Positions 46,033-57,542 of a stretch of 64,000 nucleotides of DNA are shown piece by piece (position 1 is the stretch's first letter; the number at the start of each line of letters is the position of its first letter). The stretch comes from Hydrangea macrophylla (taxonomy: Eukaryota > Streptophyta > Magnoliopsida > Cornales > Hydrangeaceae), in NCBI GenBank assembly GCA_033977485.1, contig CM066989.1, positions 94,879,887 through 94,943,886 on the forward strand. Reading direction: 5' to 3'. The notes beneath the pieces were generated by a model. That model made no database searches. It was not told the origin of the DNA and saw nothing but the letters and a program-made list of their open reading frames with translations. The position numbers and the translations under genes were made by a program.

Positions 46033-46361
46033 CCTAGATTTTCCAAAACTTCACAGAATTTAGACACAATGTACCCCCAACTAGCCAACATTATTCTAGA
46101 TATACAGTAGAATGATAAAACAGTGCAGTACAGGACATGTAAGCCAAAAACTCATCCTCATATTAGAAAATTGCAATTTATATAGAAATAAAACTTTATA
46201 ATAGCATCCAAATTGCAACATTATTACCCCCAATGGTGTTTAAGACCTTATTTCACTAAAGAAAACGAAAATAAAACTAGAACTGAAAATATTGTTGTCC
46301 AGGATTACACTTCAATTTCTAAAATACTAATGAAAAGACAAAGCACAATTGAAGTGGGACA
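46033..46361 (-). other. Non-coding spacer in element B
   Basis: Between the accessory gene stop and the env promoter. No frame or repeat of note. Confidence 0.5.
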
Positions 46362-47297
46362 CTAATCATCTAACAAGAAGATTCCTTCTTCCACCATTGC
46401 TTCATTCCCCGCTAAATCTTCGCATGAAGAGTCCAAACAGGATGATTCCCTTTCCCAGAACAGTCGGAAAGCAGCCAGGATATCATCAAGCAAGTCCGGC
46501 GTCTCTAAAGAATTGAACGCCCATGCAAGAGGTGATCCGGATGGAGACACTGATAAAGGAGTGTAATTGCGCAACGGACTATCCTCTCGCGGCGGAGTGT
46601 GTGGGGGCCTTATGTAGGGCCCAAAACCATGAACCAGTTGATGTGGAAGGAATACCGGAATACCATTGAGAAACATAGTGACAATCCTGGACAAAAGACA
46701 ACAAACCGATATTAAAATAACAGAACACAAGAAACACGGATTAACACGAAAAGAAAAACAATGGACAGAAACAAAAATACAAAGAAATGTGACTAAGTTC
46801 CAACCTCACTATTGGCATAGATTCCCAAAATGCACTAGCTGGTAAGGGGCATTGGAGCCTGAAAAGCAGAAAGCTCAGGTGCACATAGCGGTATGGGACC
46901 AACTCGGGAACAAGGAAGTCAACCACGAAAACAAAGACGGCATTGTGGCGTTCTGGGACAACATCCTGGAGGTCATGATCCTCCCATAGCTCCCACATAT
47001 CATCATTTTCCCATTGTGCCATGAGTGCATCATCCACCATTCTCCCCATGTACAGGTCTTCTTCCTCATCCACATCCTCGTCATCCTGAAATCCCATATT
47101 TTCATATGGATTGATGTCAAGGAGGGCCGGTGGGTATGGAATGTACCCTTGAGCAGCATCAATGAGAGAATGAGCTTCAGGATCTTGATGAAGCAAGGGG
47201 CAGGGTATGAGTTCACCCTCAGTCCAGGTGCCACAACGACATTCTGAATCAGCCCATGAACCGATAGAATGAACATCATCACCTCGCATCTATGCAC
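46362..47297 (-). CDS. Putative spliced accessory gene of Athila B, function unknown
   Basis: Exon 1 runs from an acceptor-like TGTTGCAG (exon from 47297) with ATG at 47287-47289, to a donor GTGAG|GTTGGA (exon end 46805). Exon 2 starts at 46686 after TTTTGTCCAG and ends at 46362. The 118-bp intron keeps the frame (phase 2), giving about 270 residues. Visible features: WADSECRCGTWTEGE, an acidic stretch (DDEDVDEEEDLY), Trp-rich WENDDMWELWEDHD, a hydrophobic segment (FVFVVDFLVPELVPY), then PRED-type and acidic tails. It is not recognised. Its place between integrase and the env-like gene suggests a product made by splicing. Confidence 0.4.
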
Positions 47298-47443
47298 CTG
47301 CAACAGAGTGGTTTAAGTTATAATGGATTAGAACCAAATCACAAGCACAAAAGAACGAACAAAGACTTAAAAACAAAAGAAAGAAACTAAAATGCAGGGA
47401 AAGAAAAAAAAAACAACAACAATTTGGAAATCCACTTTGGAAT
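47298..47443 (-). other. Spacer after integrase stop
   Basis: T-rich on the minus strand (47385-47430), probably part of the intron preceding the accessory gene. No gene. Confidence 0.5.
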
Positions 47444-47820
47444 TTAAGTGGGAGAATAGTTGGGCTCATCCAGCTGGATGTGCTCAACTTCAGTATGGAA
47501 GTTCTCCAAGAACGGTTTCAATCTTTGGCCATTGACCTTGAAACAATCATCGTTCTTTGGATTGACGAGCTCAACCGCCCCGTGTGGAAAAACTGTTTTT
47601 ACAATGAACGGGCCTGTCCAACGGGAACGGAGCTTTCCTGGGAAAAGGTGGAGGCGAGAGTCATACAGCAAAACTTTCTGCCCCGGCTCAAACGATTTAC
47701 GAAAGATCGTACGATCGTGGCGAGCCTTTAACCTTTCCTTATGCAACCTTGCAGAGTCATACGCATCTCGTCGTATTTCCTCTAGTTCTGCAAGTTGGAG
47801 CTTGCGTAGCTGACCTCCTC
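47444..47820 (-). pseudogene. pol: Athila B integrase C-terminal part, out of frame with core
   Basis: The frame reads [59 protein letters not shown] and NPKNDDCFKVNGQRLKPFL, the usual end of Athila integrase. It differs by one base in register from the core upstream; the shift lies near 47820. It ends at 47444. Confidence 0.88.
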
Positions 47821-48468
47821 TTGAATATCAAAGTTCAATGAGCGTGTCGCCCAGTAAGCTTTATGTTCAATTTCAACAGGAAGGTGGCAAGCTTTCCCGT
47901 AAACCAATCTATACGGGGACATACCAAGATTCGTCTTATAGGCAGTACGGTATGCCCATAAAGCATCGGTCAGCTTGTATGCCCAGTCTTTTCGGTTGGA
48001 GCTAAGCGTCTTTTCGAGAATATGCTTGATTTCTCGGTTAGCCAATTCCGCTTGCCCATTTGACTGTGGGTGGTAGGCAAGAGCGATTTTATGGTGGACT
48101 CCGTATTTCTTGAGAAGTGACTCCAAAGGCCTGTTGCAGAAATGTTTGCCTTGGTCACTTAGTAAAGCTTTCGGAGTTCCAAAACGAGATAAGATATGCT
48201 CTCTTAGAAAGGACATGACCGTTCTGTGGTCATTTCGTCTCGTTGGTATCGCTTCTACCCATTTTAACACATACTCTACAGCAAGGAGCATGTATTCACA
48301 GTTATTAGACTTGGGAAATGGGCCCATAAAATCTATGCCCCAACAATCAAATATCTCAATTGTGATGATAGGGGTTAAAGGCATAGAATTCCTTTTAGAA
48401 ATAGTTCCAAGCTTTTGACAGCGTTGGCATGTCTTGCAAAAGGAATATGCATCTTTGAAAACTGTGGG
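47782..48468 (-). pseudogene. pol: Athila B integrase core
   Basis: Contains the catalytic triad blocks [10 protein letters not shown] (D), [12 protein letters not shown] (D) and [17 protein letters not shown] (E), then [22 protein letters not shown]. The zinc-binding CKTCQRCQK lies just upstream around 48425. The frame is the same as the upstream RNase H part but separated by a TAG at 48469-48471. It runs into a stop at 47782 after the frameshift. Confidence 0.9.
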
Positions 48469-49506
48469 CTAGTAAAAACCGCTTTGTAGAACTTTTTGTG
48501 CGGTCTTCTGTGACAAGAAGTGGCCACCGCATGCCTCAGAATGGCATGATGCTAAAATTACGGTTATATCCTCATTGGGGACGCAGCGCCTGATAACCTG
48601 ATCAGCACAATACTTGAAGAGATATGGGTCATCAAAGAAGAAATGACGCGCGAACGAGAGGAACCGTTTTCTGTCTTGGTTTGACCAATGAGTCGGTGTT
48701 TCACCCGTGACAAGGTAGTTTACAATATCAGCATACCAAGGCAGATTACTTACTGCCAGTAGCTGTTCGTCTGGGAACTCATCCTTAATGGATTGGGATT
48801 CAGTGGTGTCGACAAAAGTCAACCGAGACAAATGATCCGCAACCACATTCTCTACTCCTTTCTTATCTTTGATTGTTAGATCAAACTCCTGGAGTAAGAG
48901 TATCCAGTGAATGAGCCGTTGTTTAGCGTCTTTCTTTGACAGCAGATACTTGAGGGCCGAATGATCTGTAAAACAGATGATTGGTGACCCTATCAGATAA
49001 GACCTAAACTTGTCCAGGGCGAATACTACAGCCAGCAGCTCCTTTTCAGTAGTTGTATAATTCATTTGAGCTTCAATCAAAGTTCGGCTGGCATAGTATA
49101 TCACATGTGGCTTATTGTCCTTTCTCTGGCCTAGGACCGCGCCAATGGCGTAATCACTGGCATCGCACATTAATTCGAAAGGCAAACTCCAGTCGGGTGC
49201 CTGTATTATAGGTGCGGAGGTGAGGAGCTCTTTTAGATCCTCAAAGGACTTTTGGCAACTCTCTGACCACTCGAATGGTGCATCCTTGACAAGAAGTTGA
49301 CAAAGGGGTCGAGAGATTGCACTGAAGTTCTGGATAAACTGACGATAAAATCCCGCATGCCCCAAGAATGAACGGATATCTCTAATTGTACGGGGGACAG
49401 GTAGATTTGAGATTATGTCGATTTTTGCCTTATCCACTTGGATTCCTTCATCAGAGATTATATGGCCGAGGACTATTCCCTTGGTCACCATAAAGTGACA
49501 CTTTTC
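48469..49506 (-). pseudogene. pol: Athila B RT thumb, RNase H and integrase zinc-finger start
   Basis: RT end ([36 protein letters not shown]). RNase H ([55 protein letters not shown]). Then the integrase N-terminal [10 protein letters not shown]. It ends at a TAG where the family has Trp (SGFYW), consistent with TGG to TAG. It begins after another Trp-to-TAG change at 49507-49509. Confidence 0.9.
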
Positions 49507-50898
49507 CTAATTCAAAACTAGGTGTTTGTCCTCACACCGCATTAAAACCTGCTCGAGATTGCTGAGGCAATCTTCAAAGCTATGGCCAAACACTGAAAAA
49601 TCATCCATGAAGACTTCAAGGATGTTTTCGACCATGTCACTAAATATGCTTAGCATGCACCGCTGAAAGGTAGTCGGTGCATTACATAAGCCAAACGGCA
49701 TTCGACGGTAGGCAAATGTACCAAATGGACAAGTGAATGTGGTTTTCTTCTGATCTTCAGGAGCAATTTCAATTTGATTATATCCACTATATCCATCCAA
49801 GAAGCAGTAATACTTGTGACCTGCCACACGTTCTAGCATTTGATCCATGAATGGCAAAGGAAAATGGTCCTTTCGGGTCACAGTATTCAACTTCCTGTAG
49901 TCAATACACATCCTCCATCCAGTGGGGACACGTGTTGGTACTAATCCACCATCTTTGTTTGGGATGACCGTTATGCCTGCTTTCTTTGGAACCACTTGGG
50001 TTGGACTAACCCAAGGACTATCAGATATCGGATAAATCATCCCAACATCAAGTAGTTTAAGCACTTCCTTTTTAACCACTTCTTGCATGTTGGGATTCAG
50101 ACGCCTTTGCATTTGCCTTGAGGGTTTAGCGTCTTCCTCCAGATATATCTTATGCGTGCATATGGATGGGCTTATGCCTTTGAGGTCAGCAATCGTCCAT
50201 CCCATAGCATCCTTATGCTTGGTCAGCATTTGCACTAGCTTACCTTCCTGTTCATGAGTTAAAGCAGATGAAATGATCACAGGGTAGGTTTTTCCAGTCC
50301 CTAGGAATGCATATTTTAGCTCTTTGGTTAGCTCCTTTAACTCTAACTCCGGAAACTGGAAACTAGAAGGCATTGCCAACTTAGTTTTAGGAGGCAATTG
50401 TTCATATGGCATTACCCACATGCATTCTGCTCTATCCTCCTCTATCGTATCCATCATAAGACACGTCTGGTTCAGGTCGGCATCCAATGGAGTTGACTCC
50501 GCAGGCTGATAGATATCGCCAAATTGAGTCATCACAACTTCCAAAGGATCTTTGTAGTCGACCAAGTCAACATCATCTTCAATGACCGTGTCTATGTAAT
50601 GAATTTCTTCCTCATCATCGTATTCTTCAGGTCGGGGATTAGAAAAAATTTTGACATTCAATGTCATGTTCCCGAATACGATAGTCATGATACCACTTCT
50701 AATCTTGATTGTGGCATCAATAGTGTTGAGGAATGGACGTCCAAAGATAACCGGGATATGTGCACCAGGATTAGACACAGGTTCTGTGTCCAATATCACG
50801 AAATTAACCGGAAAGACAAAAGAGTCTATTTGGACAAGGACGTCCTCTAACACCCCTCTAGGGTACTTCACAGATCTGTCTGCCAATTGCAAAGCGAC
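49507..50898 (-). pseudogene. pol: Athila B protease end and reverse transcriptase
   Basis: The protease end (LADRSVKYPRGVLEDVLVQI, PVIFGRPFLNTIDATI) is followed by a linker. The RT contains WRMCIDYRKLNTVTRKDHFP, FLDGYSGYNQIEIAPEDQKK, RMPFGLCNAPTTFQRCM and the catalytic FMDDFSVFG. These are clear Athila signatures. In frame with its neighbours; bounded by TGA at 50899-50901 and TAG at 49507-49509. Confidence 0.92.
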
Positions 50899-52083
50899 TC
50901 AGGTGGGTTTGAGTTCACCCAACCCTAGCTGTTTATAGACTGAATATGGCAGCAGGTTCACGCTTGCTCCTAAATCGAGGAGTGCGTTATCTATCTTTTG
51001 ATTCCCAATTCTACATGAGACAGTAGGTGTACCGGGATCTTTGAGTTTTGGAGGCAACTCATTTTGAATGATCGCACTTGCTTGGCATGCGACATAAGCA
51101 TGTTTCTTCACGCTTTGCCTCCTCTTGACCGTGCATAGATCTTTGAGATACTTAGCATAGGCCGGCACTTGCTTGATAGCATCTAGGAGTGGAAGGTTAA
51201 TTTTAACTTGTTTAAACAATTCAAGAAACTCCTGATTCTTCGTCTCATTCTTGGGTTTCTTCAATCGTTGAGGATAAGGTGCAGGAAAAGGGCATTTTGG
51301 TGGTTCATCCTTCACAGACTCCTTCCCAGGCCTTCGCTCAACTTCTTCCTCTACTCTAGGAGCTTCAATGTTTGCCTTTATTGGTTCGTCATTAGTAGAC
51401 GGCTCCTCCTCTCGAGTAGATGGTTGCTCAAGCTCATTTCCCACCACTTCCTCCTCTTTGTACACTTCGGGTGTAGATAGAGGCATGCTTTTATCTATGA
51501 TTCTTCCACTTCTCAATGTAGTCACGGCTTTAGCATGTTCCTGATTGTTAGGACCATTGTTATGTCCTTTGGGGTTCGGAAGTGGTTGGGCAGGGAATGT
51601 TCCTCCTGAACCCTCTTGCCGTGCATCTATCCTTTCTAACGTGGCAGACATTCTACTCATCATCTGTATGAGTTGCTGCATTAGATTGGCATTAGCAAGT
51701 GGCTCTTCTTCTTGTACCTTCTTGTGCGGTGGCACATAGGTATTGGTCTGTGGTGCATTGGAGGGTTGAGCTTGGTTGTAGGTATTGGTTCTGTTTTGAT
51801 TGTATTGATGGGACGGCCTATTGTTTTGCCCTTGATATTGATTGTTGTTGTAGGGCTTCTGTTGATATTGATTTTGGGTCCCAGCATTATTTCTCCAATC
51901 AAAACCGGGGTGATTCCATCTATTGTTACTTTGAAAGTTATTGTTGGAATTCCCTGCCCCTCGAAAACCTTGCATAGCATTCATCTCCATCGGGGTCTGC
52001 TCTTGAAAATACGGCACATTGGGACAATATTGAGTTGTATGTCCCAACATGTTGCATGTGCCGCATGGTTCCTCAGGCATGAC
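50899..52083 (-). pseudogene. gag-pol: Athila B nucleocapsid-linker-protease start
   Basis: It opens with a CCHC knuckle (CGTCNMLGHTTQYC). An Asn/Gln-rich linker (NNNQYQGQNNRPSHQYNQN), a coiled-coil-like stretch (LMQQLIQMMSRMSATLERI) and the TTLRSGR block follow. Further on come the basic/Pro-rich region, the FKQVKINLPLLDAIKQVPAYAK block, and the protease site LLDLGASVNLLPYSVYKQLG. Athila proteases carry DLGAS instead of DTGAS, so this is normal for the clade. It ends at a TGA where the family has Arg (CGA to TGA). Confidence 0.92.
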
Positions 52084-53004
52084 TTACCTAGAGCTCTCTC
52101 CTTTCATGCTTAACTCCTCTACCTTCTTTGCCAGTTCTGCATATTTAGTCATGAGGTGATCTTCACTGGTTAGTTGGTATAGGCTTTTCTCTTCTACACA
52201 GGATATCTGTGAGCGTGAGACATTGTCAGAATTTGACCATTCATGAGCATATTCGGCTAACCATTCAAAATGGGCTTCAGCCTCTTCGGTGTTCTTTCGA
52301 AGGAATGGTCCAGAGCTCATCGTTTCTACCAACTTCTTCGTTTCACCATTCAATTCTTGATAAAAGAAGCTGATAGTTCGCCATTTCTCAAACCCATGGT
52401 GTAGGCATGAGAGAAGCAAATCTTTGAAACGCTCCCACGCTTGTGTGAAGGTTTCATTGCTCTTTTGTTTATAGGAATTGATTTGACGCTGAAGATCTGT
52501 GGTCATGCTAGTAGGATAGAATTTCTTCAGAAACGCGGTGCTCATCGCATGCCAGGTGAAAATTGAATTAGGTTTGAGGGAGTGGAGCCACGCCTTCGCT
52601 TTATCTTTCAAAGTGAAGGGGAATAACATTAGATGCGTCACCTCCCTAGGACAATTTTGCAAGAATGTTTTGCAAACATCCTCGAAATCAGTGACATGTA
52701 AGTACGCCTTCTCACTTTCCATCCCATGAAAGGTGGGAAGCAGTTGGATCATCCCATTGCGAAACTGAAATTCGCCATTATGCGGTGGGATTTGAATGCA
52801 AGAGGGCGTAGGTGCATGTTCTGGTTGCATAAGATCGCAAAAAGGACGTAGTGCCTCATCAATTGGTACCACAACATTGTCACCATTTTCACTCTGATGA
52901 TCATCCATTGATTCAGTTGGAGTGGCTATCGGGTTGATGGAACTATCAGAGTCAGAGCGGTAGAAAGGATTTCCAAAAATTCCTTCAATAGAATTATTGG
53001 ACAT
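52084..53004 (-). pseudogene. gag: Athila B Gag capsid
   Basis: 306 codons from ATG at 53004. Capsid blocks are LLPTFHGMESEKAYLHVTDF, LMLFPFTLKDKAKAWLHSL, FLKKFYPTSMT, RQINSYKQKSNETFTQAWER and FKDLLLSCLHHGF, followed by GGPFLxK-like and coiled-coil regions (MTKYAELAKKVEELS). It ends in TAA one codon before the nucleocapsid frame resumes in the same register. The TAA could be a decayed sense codon, or a gag terminator with readthrough. The other breaks in the element favour decay. Confidence 0.92.
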
Positions 53005-53142
53005 GAACTAGGAGAGTCCCCAAGGTGAGAGTTTACCAAAAGAACTGAAAAGAAAAGAAAATAAAAACAGAAAGAGATGAAGAGAGACTGAGGTAATCTA
53101 AGGAATTGATCGTCGCCTTCCCCGGCAACGGCGCCAAAAACT
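53005..53142 (-). other. Element B leader and primer-binding site
   Basis: The PBS at 53119-53136 reads TGGCGCCGTTGCCGGGGA on the minus strand, complementary to plant tRNA-Asp, six bases inside the 5' LTR. The gag ATG lies about 115 nt further on. Confidence 0.88.
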
Positions 53143-53799
53143 TGACACGTGATAAATCTTGTGCGCTCTTGTGCAACACCCAAGTGTAGGTGGACGTGCA
53201 AGTAGTAACTGGTAAGACCAGGTCGATCCCACAGGGAAGGATAGAAATCAACTGACTTAGACTAGACTCTAGAAGAAAAGAAAAATCAATATTTAAAGAG
53301 AAATGTAGAACACAAAGTTCTACAATTAACAACTACTAACTTAAAAGCAACTAAATTAAATAAACTATTGATTAACTATTTAACTAAACAAAATTTGGAA
53401 ACAGTTTTTTTTTACTAAAAGAAAGTGTTGGGATCACGCGAATCCACCATGACTCAACCATCTACCATGCAAATGCAATTAAGCTCAACGGAGGGCAACT
53501 TCTACAGTATCCCGTACTTCTCTAAGGATATAGAGTCAATAGTCCTTTCATGACCGGGACTATATCATCACAATGAAGTTTGAAATACACAAAGGTGGTT
53601 TAATTCAATAGTTAAGACTCTCACCTACAATGGTGTTAGCATTGAGGGTGGTTTGCAAAATTTATTGAAAGAAAATGCCTTAAGGCTTAACGTTTAAAGA
53701 CTATTTTGACAAACTGAGCATATGGGGACAGTTCGATAACGAATCAGTAAAGCAGAAAGTCTTGGAATACTGTATTAGATGTCCTCAAGAATCAGAGAC

Positions 53800-53920
53800 C
53801 TCGATCGATCGACGCGCATTCGATCGATCGAACTTCTTCATCTCTCGATCGATCGCAATAACTTCGATCGCTCGACTATGTCTCTGGTCCGATCGATCGA
53901 ACTACATTCGATCGATCGAA
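53800..53920. promoter_or_regulatory. Palindrome array 2, element B right LTR
   Basis: Same six motifs and spacing as 40766-40886. It would be transcribed from the TATA box at 54342. Confidence 0.8.
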
Positions 53921-54341
53921 CACAGGGAAAAATATAGTGCATGGCAGAGGTCTGAAATCACGATTTCATCGCGATTTCCCAACCCCGAACTACTCAGACA
54001 TGGTCTGGGAAGTATCAGATTTGTTTTTAACGTAAAAGTTCACTAAAGGCATGTTTGGTTGCAATTTTTTCATTAAAACTATGAAACTAATGGTTTTGAC
54101 CTATCTAGCATGCAATACTCAAAGATTGAAAACTAAACTGTGATTAACTCAATGCAGCATATAAACAGAACGATGATAAGGAACCTGGACGAAGAAAACT
54201 TGTATTAATACAATCAATCCAAGCTAACAATGTTGAATCTTGAAAAACCTACAAAACAACCACAAGAAAAACTCTCTATTCCCTATGAAAACTGATAAAA
54301 AAAACAAGTGGGGCGTCCCTTTGGGACGTAAACAAAATGAA

Positions 54342-54528
54342 TATATATAGCTGCGACCTAATGCTAGGGTTAAAACCCGTTTCTGCTGCGTGCGCGTATA
54401 TTCTGATAAAAGGCATGTTCGATCAATCGAAAAACTCTCGATCGATTGAACTTCCAGAAACTTCGATCGCTTGAACTCCATTCGATCGATCAAAACATCG
54501 ATCGCTCGAAAACTCTCGATCGCTCGAA
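54342..54528 (-). promoter_or_regulatory. Promoter of element B: array 1 plus TATA box
   Basis: Motif starts 54418/54437, 54462/54481 and 54497/54515, then the TATA box at 54342-54349 on the minus strand. This copy would direct the genomic RNA. Confidence 0.75.
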
Positions 54529-54787
54529 ACTTCTATTTCAGCTTTGAGTTATCTTCATCAGGATCAAGCACTTCCTTTTATCAACATTCTTCAATCTTGT
54601 ACACGGCAGCAGTGATCTGCACAAATAATCACTAAAAACAATACCACTTATCATAGTTTAATCAATTTGTGCAAAAACTGGTATTGTAATTCAAACTGCA
54701 GATAAACAGGGGAATTGTAGACTTTTCTAATGTATTTTCCTCTTTTAGCGCGGTTATATTCTACAAATACACCCTCTTGTCACCTAA

Positions 54788-55921
54788 CTCCATATTTGAG
54801 TTTCTTTTCTTTATCTAGGAGTGATTGGGATGTGTTATCTTAACAAGAAGTTTGGTTCTGTGAATAAGGGAAAGTTGGCAAAAAAAAATGATGAAAAAAA
54901 AGAAAAAAAAAAAGAAAAAAAGAGAAAAGAAAAGAAACAAAAAAGCATGAAAAGAAAAAAATGCCAATGGTTGTTACAAAAGAAAAAAAAATAATAATAA
55001 AAAGAAGAGTGTGGGAAAGAAAAAAAAATTTTAAAAAAAAGAAAAGAAGAGAGAGATTGGAGATGTGGGGAAGTTTGAAAAGCGTACAATGTATTAGGTA
55101 TTCCAATCACATCCTTTGACCTAATTGAGAATCATGAACCTCTTTCTTCTTAATCGAACACCTCTTTTTCAAAGTCCTGGTGATTTTAAGTAAATTGGAT
55201 TTGAAGTTAAGGTAATGAGAGAGTTCTCCACGGTATCTCGCTCTTCTAGTGAAAAGTATCCATTCATGAGACTTTATGCACTATAAAATTTTTGTTTTTC
55301 TATTTAGATATGAGAAGCATTAGATTCCATTTACAATTACTCTTTATAGCTTCCATATCATGAGTGATAATTATTACACCTAATTCAGAGTGATTTCATC
55401 TTGAGAGTGTAATCCCTGTGAGAGTTGAGTCAAAATGAACGTCTTGATAGTGTCTTAGGTTATGCAAGCTTTGAAATTAAAGTTTTGTATTTTGGTTGTC
55501 CATTCACACACACACTTGAAGATTGATAGGTATGGAATATTCTAATGACTTTGATAGTAGATTAACTGTAATGTGTGTGTTGCATGGCTATGGCATACTA
55601 GAGAGTTTCATGAGATTGTTGAGCTTAATAACATTGCTAACTGATAGGAGAAAAAATTCCTTAAAAACATTTAAATGAGAACCATTACCTTAAACATGAA
55701 TTTTGTGGGTAGATTCACTGCAAACCCTCACGAGACAGCACTCGTCCACTAGGGGGAACCTAGGGGTTTAAAGGCTTGTTGCATACGCTAAATGCAATCG
55801 CGATTCCTGCGAAAGTGATTTAGGATTTCACTTTCTTTTGTTTTCAATTCTTAGAGTTTAAATAAACATTGCTGTAGTTCACTTCATTGCTAGGGACTAG
55901 CAACGAGCTAGTTGGGGGGTG
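54788..55921 (+). other. Element A 3' UTR, second part, and PPT
   Basis: Resumes after element B. An A-rich purine tract fills 54880-55060. From about 55200 the sequence matches element B's 3' UTR (inverted), including CTCACGAGACAG and CGTCCACTAGGGGGAACC near 55720-55765. It ends in the PPT GTTGGGGGGTG (55911-55921). No gene. Confidence 0.75.
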
Positions 55922-56322
55922 TGATTCGCAGTGAAAAATGCATAATTATAACGTATTACATGGTCTTTTATGCATAGTTTTATCCCCAAAGTCCCTACAT
56001 TTAGGTGCATTCTAATAACAATGTTCTTTTTATTGTATTAATGCTAAAATATATGTTTTTGCATTGTTTTATAGGTATTAGGATGTAAATCAATGAAGTG
56101 GAGCTAAAGAAAAGTGATTCTGGTGGATAGAACAACGTAAGCAGCTGAGAAAACGCCAATTTTGACAATGAAGACTTCAGATTTGGAAGATTTTCCCAGA
56201 GATATAAAATGTAGATCTTTGAGTTATGGTCGCGTGGCCGCAAACGAGAGGTCAATCCGAGGTCCGACTAAAAAGTTATGGCCATTCTACCATCGGTGCG
56301 CAGAGTTGTCAAAATCAGAGAG

Positions 56323-56390
56323 TTCAATCGATTGAGCAGAGTTCAATCAATCGAACCTTCGATCGATTGAACTAAGCTTGATCGATCGAA
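56323..56390. promoter_or_regulatory. Palindrome array 1, element A right LTR
   Basis: Same four motif positions as the left LTR; three carry extra substitutions (for example TTCAATCAATCGAA). Spacing is unchanged at 19 and 16 bp. Confidence 0.75.
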
Positions 56391-56798
56391 CTTTATATTC
56401 ACCAAAAAGTTGCGTAAACTCTGCGGGAACCCTAGATATAAGTCGTTTTGACGCCAGACGAATCGAGGACACTCCAGAACGCAGAAAACAGCAGTTTAGG
56501 GTAGTTTTAGGGTTAGATTAGGAGTAGATTAGGTTAGATTCTTGCTTTTCTTCCTCTTTTCCATTGTTATTCTCAAGATTATTGAAGATTCAAGTTTATT
56601 ACAAGTTATAATCTGATTGTTTTCAGGTTTTTCTTCTCCTTTTCTTTGTTTCATTGTTTATTGCTTTAGATGTTAATGATTACTCTAGGTTACTATTTCT
56701 GTATTGGTTTATTTATGTTCCGTAGTTTAGACGTTGGGAATATGTGATGAAACATTGAATCCCAACCTCTGCCATGGAATCTTTAGAAAACCTTGGGC

Positions 56799-56918
56799 TC
56801 GATCGATCGAAGGTATTTCGATCGATCGAACCAGGGCTATAGTCAAGCGATCGAAGACATTTCGATCGATTGAAGGATGATGCTGTCCGATCGATCGAGA
56901 GCTCTTCGATCGATCGAA
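56799..56918. promoter_or_regulatory. Palindrome array 2, element A right LTR
   Basis: Six motifs in the same register as 35379-35498. One motif that is CGACCGATCGAA on the left is CGATCGATCGAA here. Confidence 0.75.
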
Positions 56919-57542
56919 CTTGCAGAATCTTGAGATGATTCTTTTAAGTATTCCATGACTTTCTGTTTTAGAAATCTATCATCAAATTGTCCCAATAAGC
57001 TTAGTTTGTCAAAACAGCTTTTAGAACTTAAAGCCTTAAGGCTATTTTCTTCAATGACTTTTGAAAACCACTTTGAATGCTAACACCATTTAGAGTGCAA
57101 GTAATAACCATTGTTTTAAACCGTCTTCCAAGTATTTTAAATCAACTGTGATGATATAGTCCCGGTCATGAAAGGGCTATTGATTCTATATCTTTAGAAA
57201 AGTACGGGATACTGAAGAGGAATGAACTCCACAGAACATTAATGAGTATGCATGGTAGATGGTTAGGATCAATGTGGATTCTCGTATTTCCAACACCTGT
57301 AGTTTATTTATTTAAATAGTTATGTTCCTTTATGTTTAGTTTATTATTTAGTTTAATTTAATTAATTAGGATTTAGTCACTAGTACAATTAAACTTTTCT
57401 TTTTCTTTAGGTTGTAACTTACTAGATATTCTTCCTATTCCTTCCCTGTGGGATCGATCTGGACTTATCCAGTATTACTTGCACGATCAGGTACACTTGG
57501 GTGTTGCACAAGAGCGTACAACTTTTTAGTCGTGTCAATGAA

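Larger units (their letters stand above)
40109..54782 (-). mobile_element. Element B: full-length Athila-type Ty3/gypsy retrotransposon, decayed
   Basis: Two 1640-bp LTRs (40109-41748 and 53143-54782) with TGACACGTG...CTTGTCA edges and the 5-bp TSD CCTAA (40104-40108 and 54783-54787). Minus-strand order: LTR, tRNA-Asp PBS, gag, protease, RT, RNase H, integrase, putative accessory gene, env-like gene, long 3' UTR, PPT, LTR. The polyprotein frame has four premature stops and one frameshift. About ten substitutions and two small indels separate the LTRs, so insertion is recent but older than that of the Tekay element. Confidence 0.95.
53143..54782 (-). repeat. Element B right LTR (5' LTR in element sense)
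   Basis: Near copy of 40109-41748. Carries array 2 at 53800-53920, the TATA box at 54342-54349 and array 1 at 54418-54528 with the same register. One motif has CGATCAATCGAA instead of CGATCGATCGAA, while another keeps CTCGAA where the left copy has CTCAAA. Confidence 0.93.
34501..57537 (+). mobile_element. Element A: non-autonomous Athila-like LTR retrotransposon
   Basis: Two LTRs (34501-37332, and 55922-57537 of 1616 bp) are flanked by the 5-bp TSD ATGAA (34496-34500 and 57538-57542). Without its two nested insertions it is about 7.1 kb. It has a tRNA-Asp-type PBS and a PPT, but its only coding region is a Gln/Asn-rich ORF unlike gag or pol. PBS, U5 end and 3' UTR are shared with Athila element B, which is inserted inside it. 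The LTRs differ at 30 or more sites, more than the LTRs of B, in keeping with A being older. Confidence 0.85.
55922..57537 (+). repeat. Element A right LTR (1616 bp)
   Basis: It lacks the foldback insertion and so shows the empty site. Array 1 is at 56323-56390 and array 2 at 56799-56918, several motifs mutated relative to the left LTR. The TATA equivalent is altered (TAGATATAA at 56433). Followed by the TSD ATGAA. Confidence 0.92.

Noticed and set aside
54835..55110. Phe/Ser-rich minus-strand frames
   Set aside because: Complement of an A-rich purine tract in the 3' UTR of element A.
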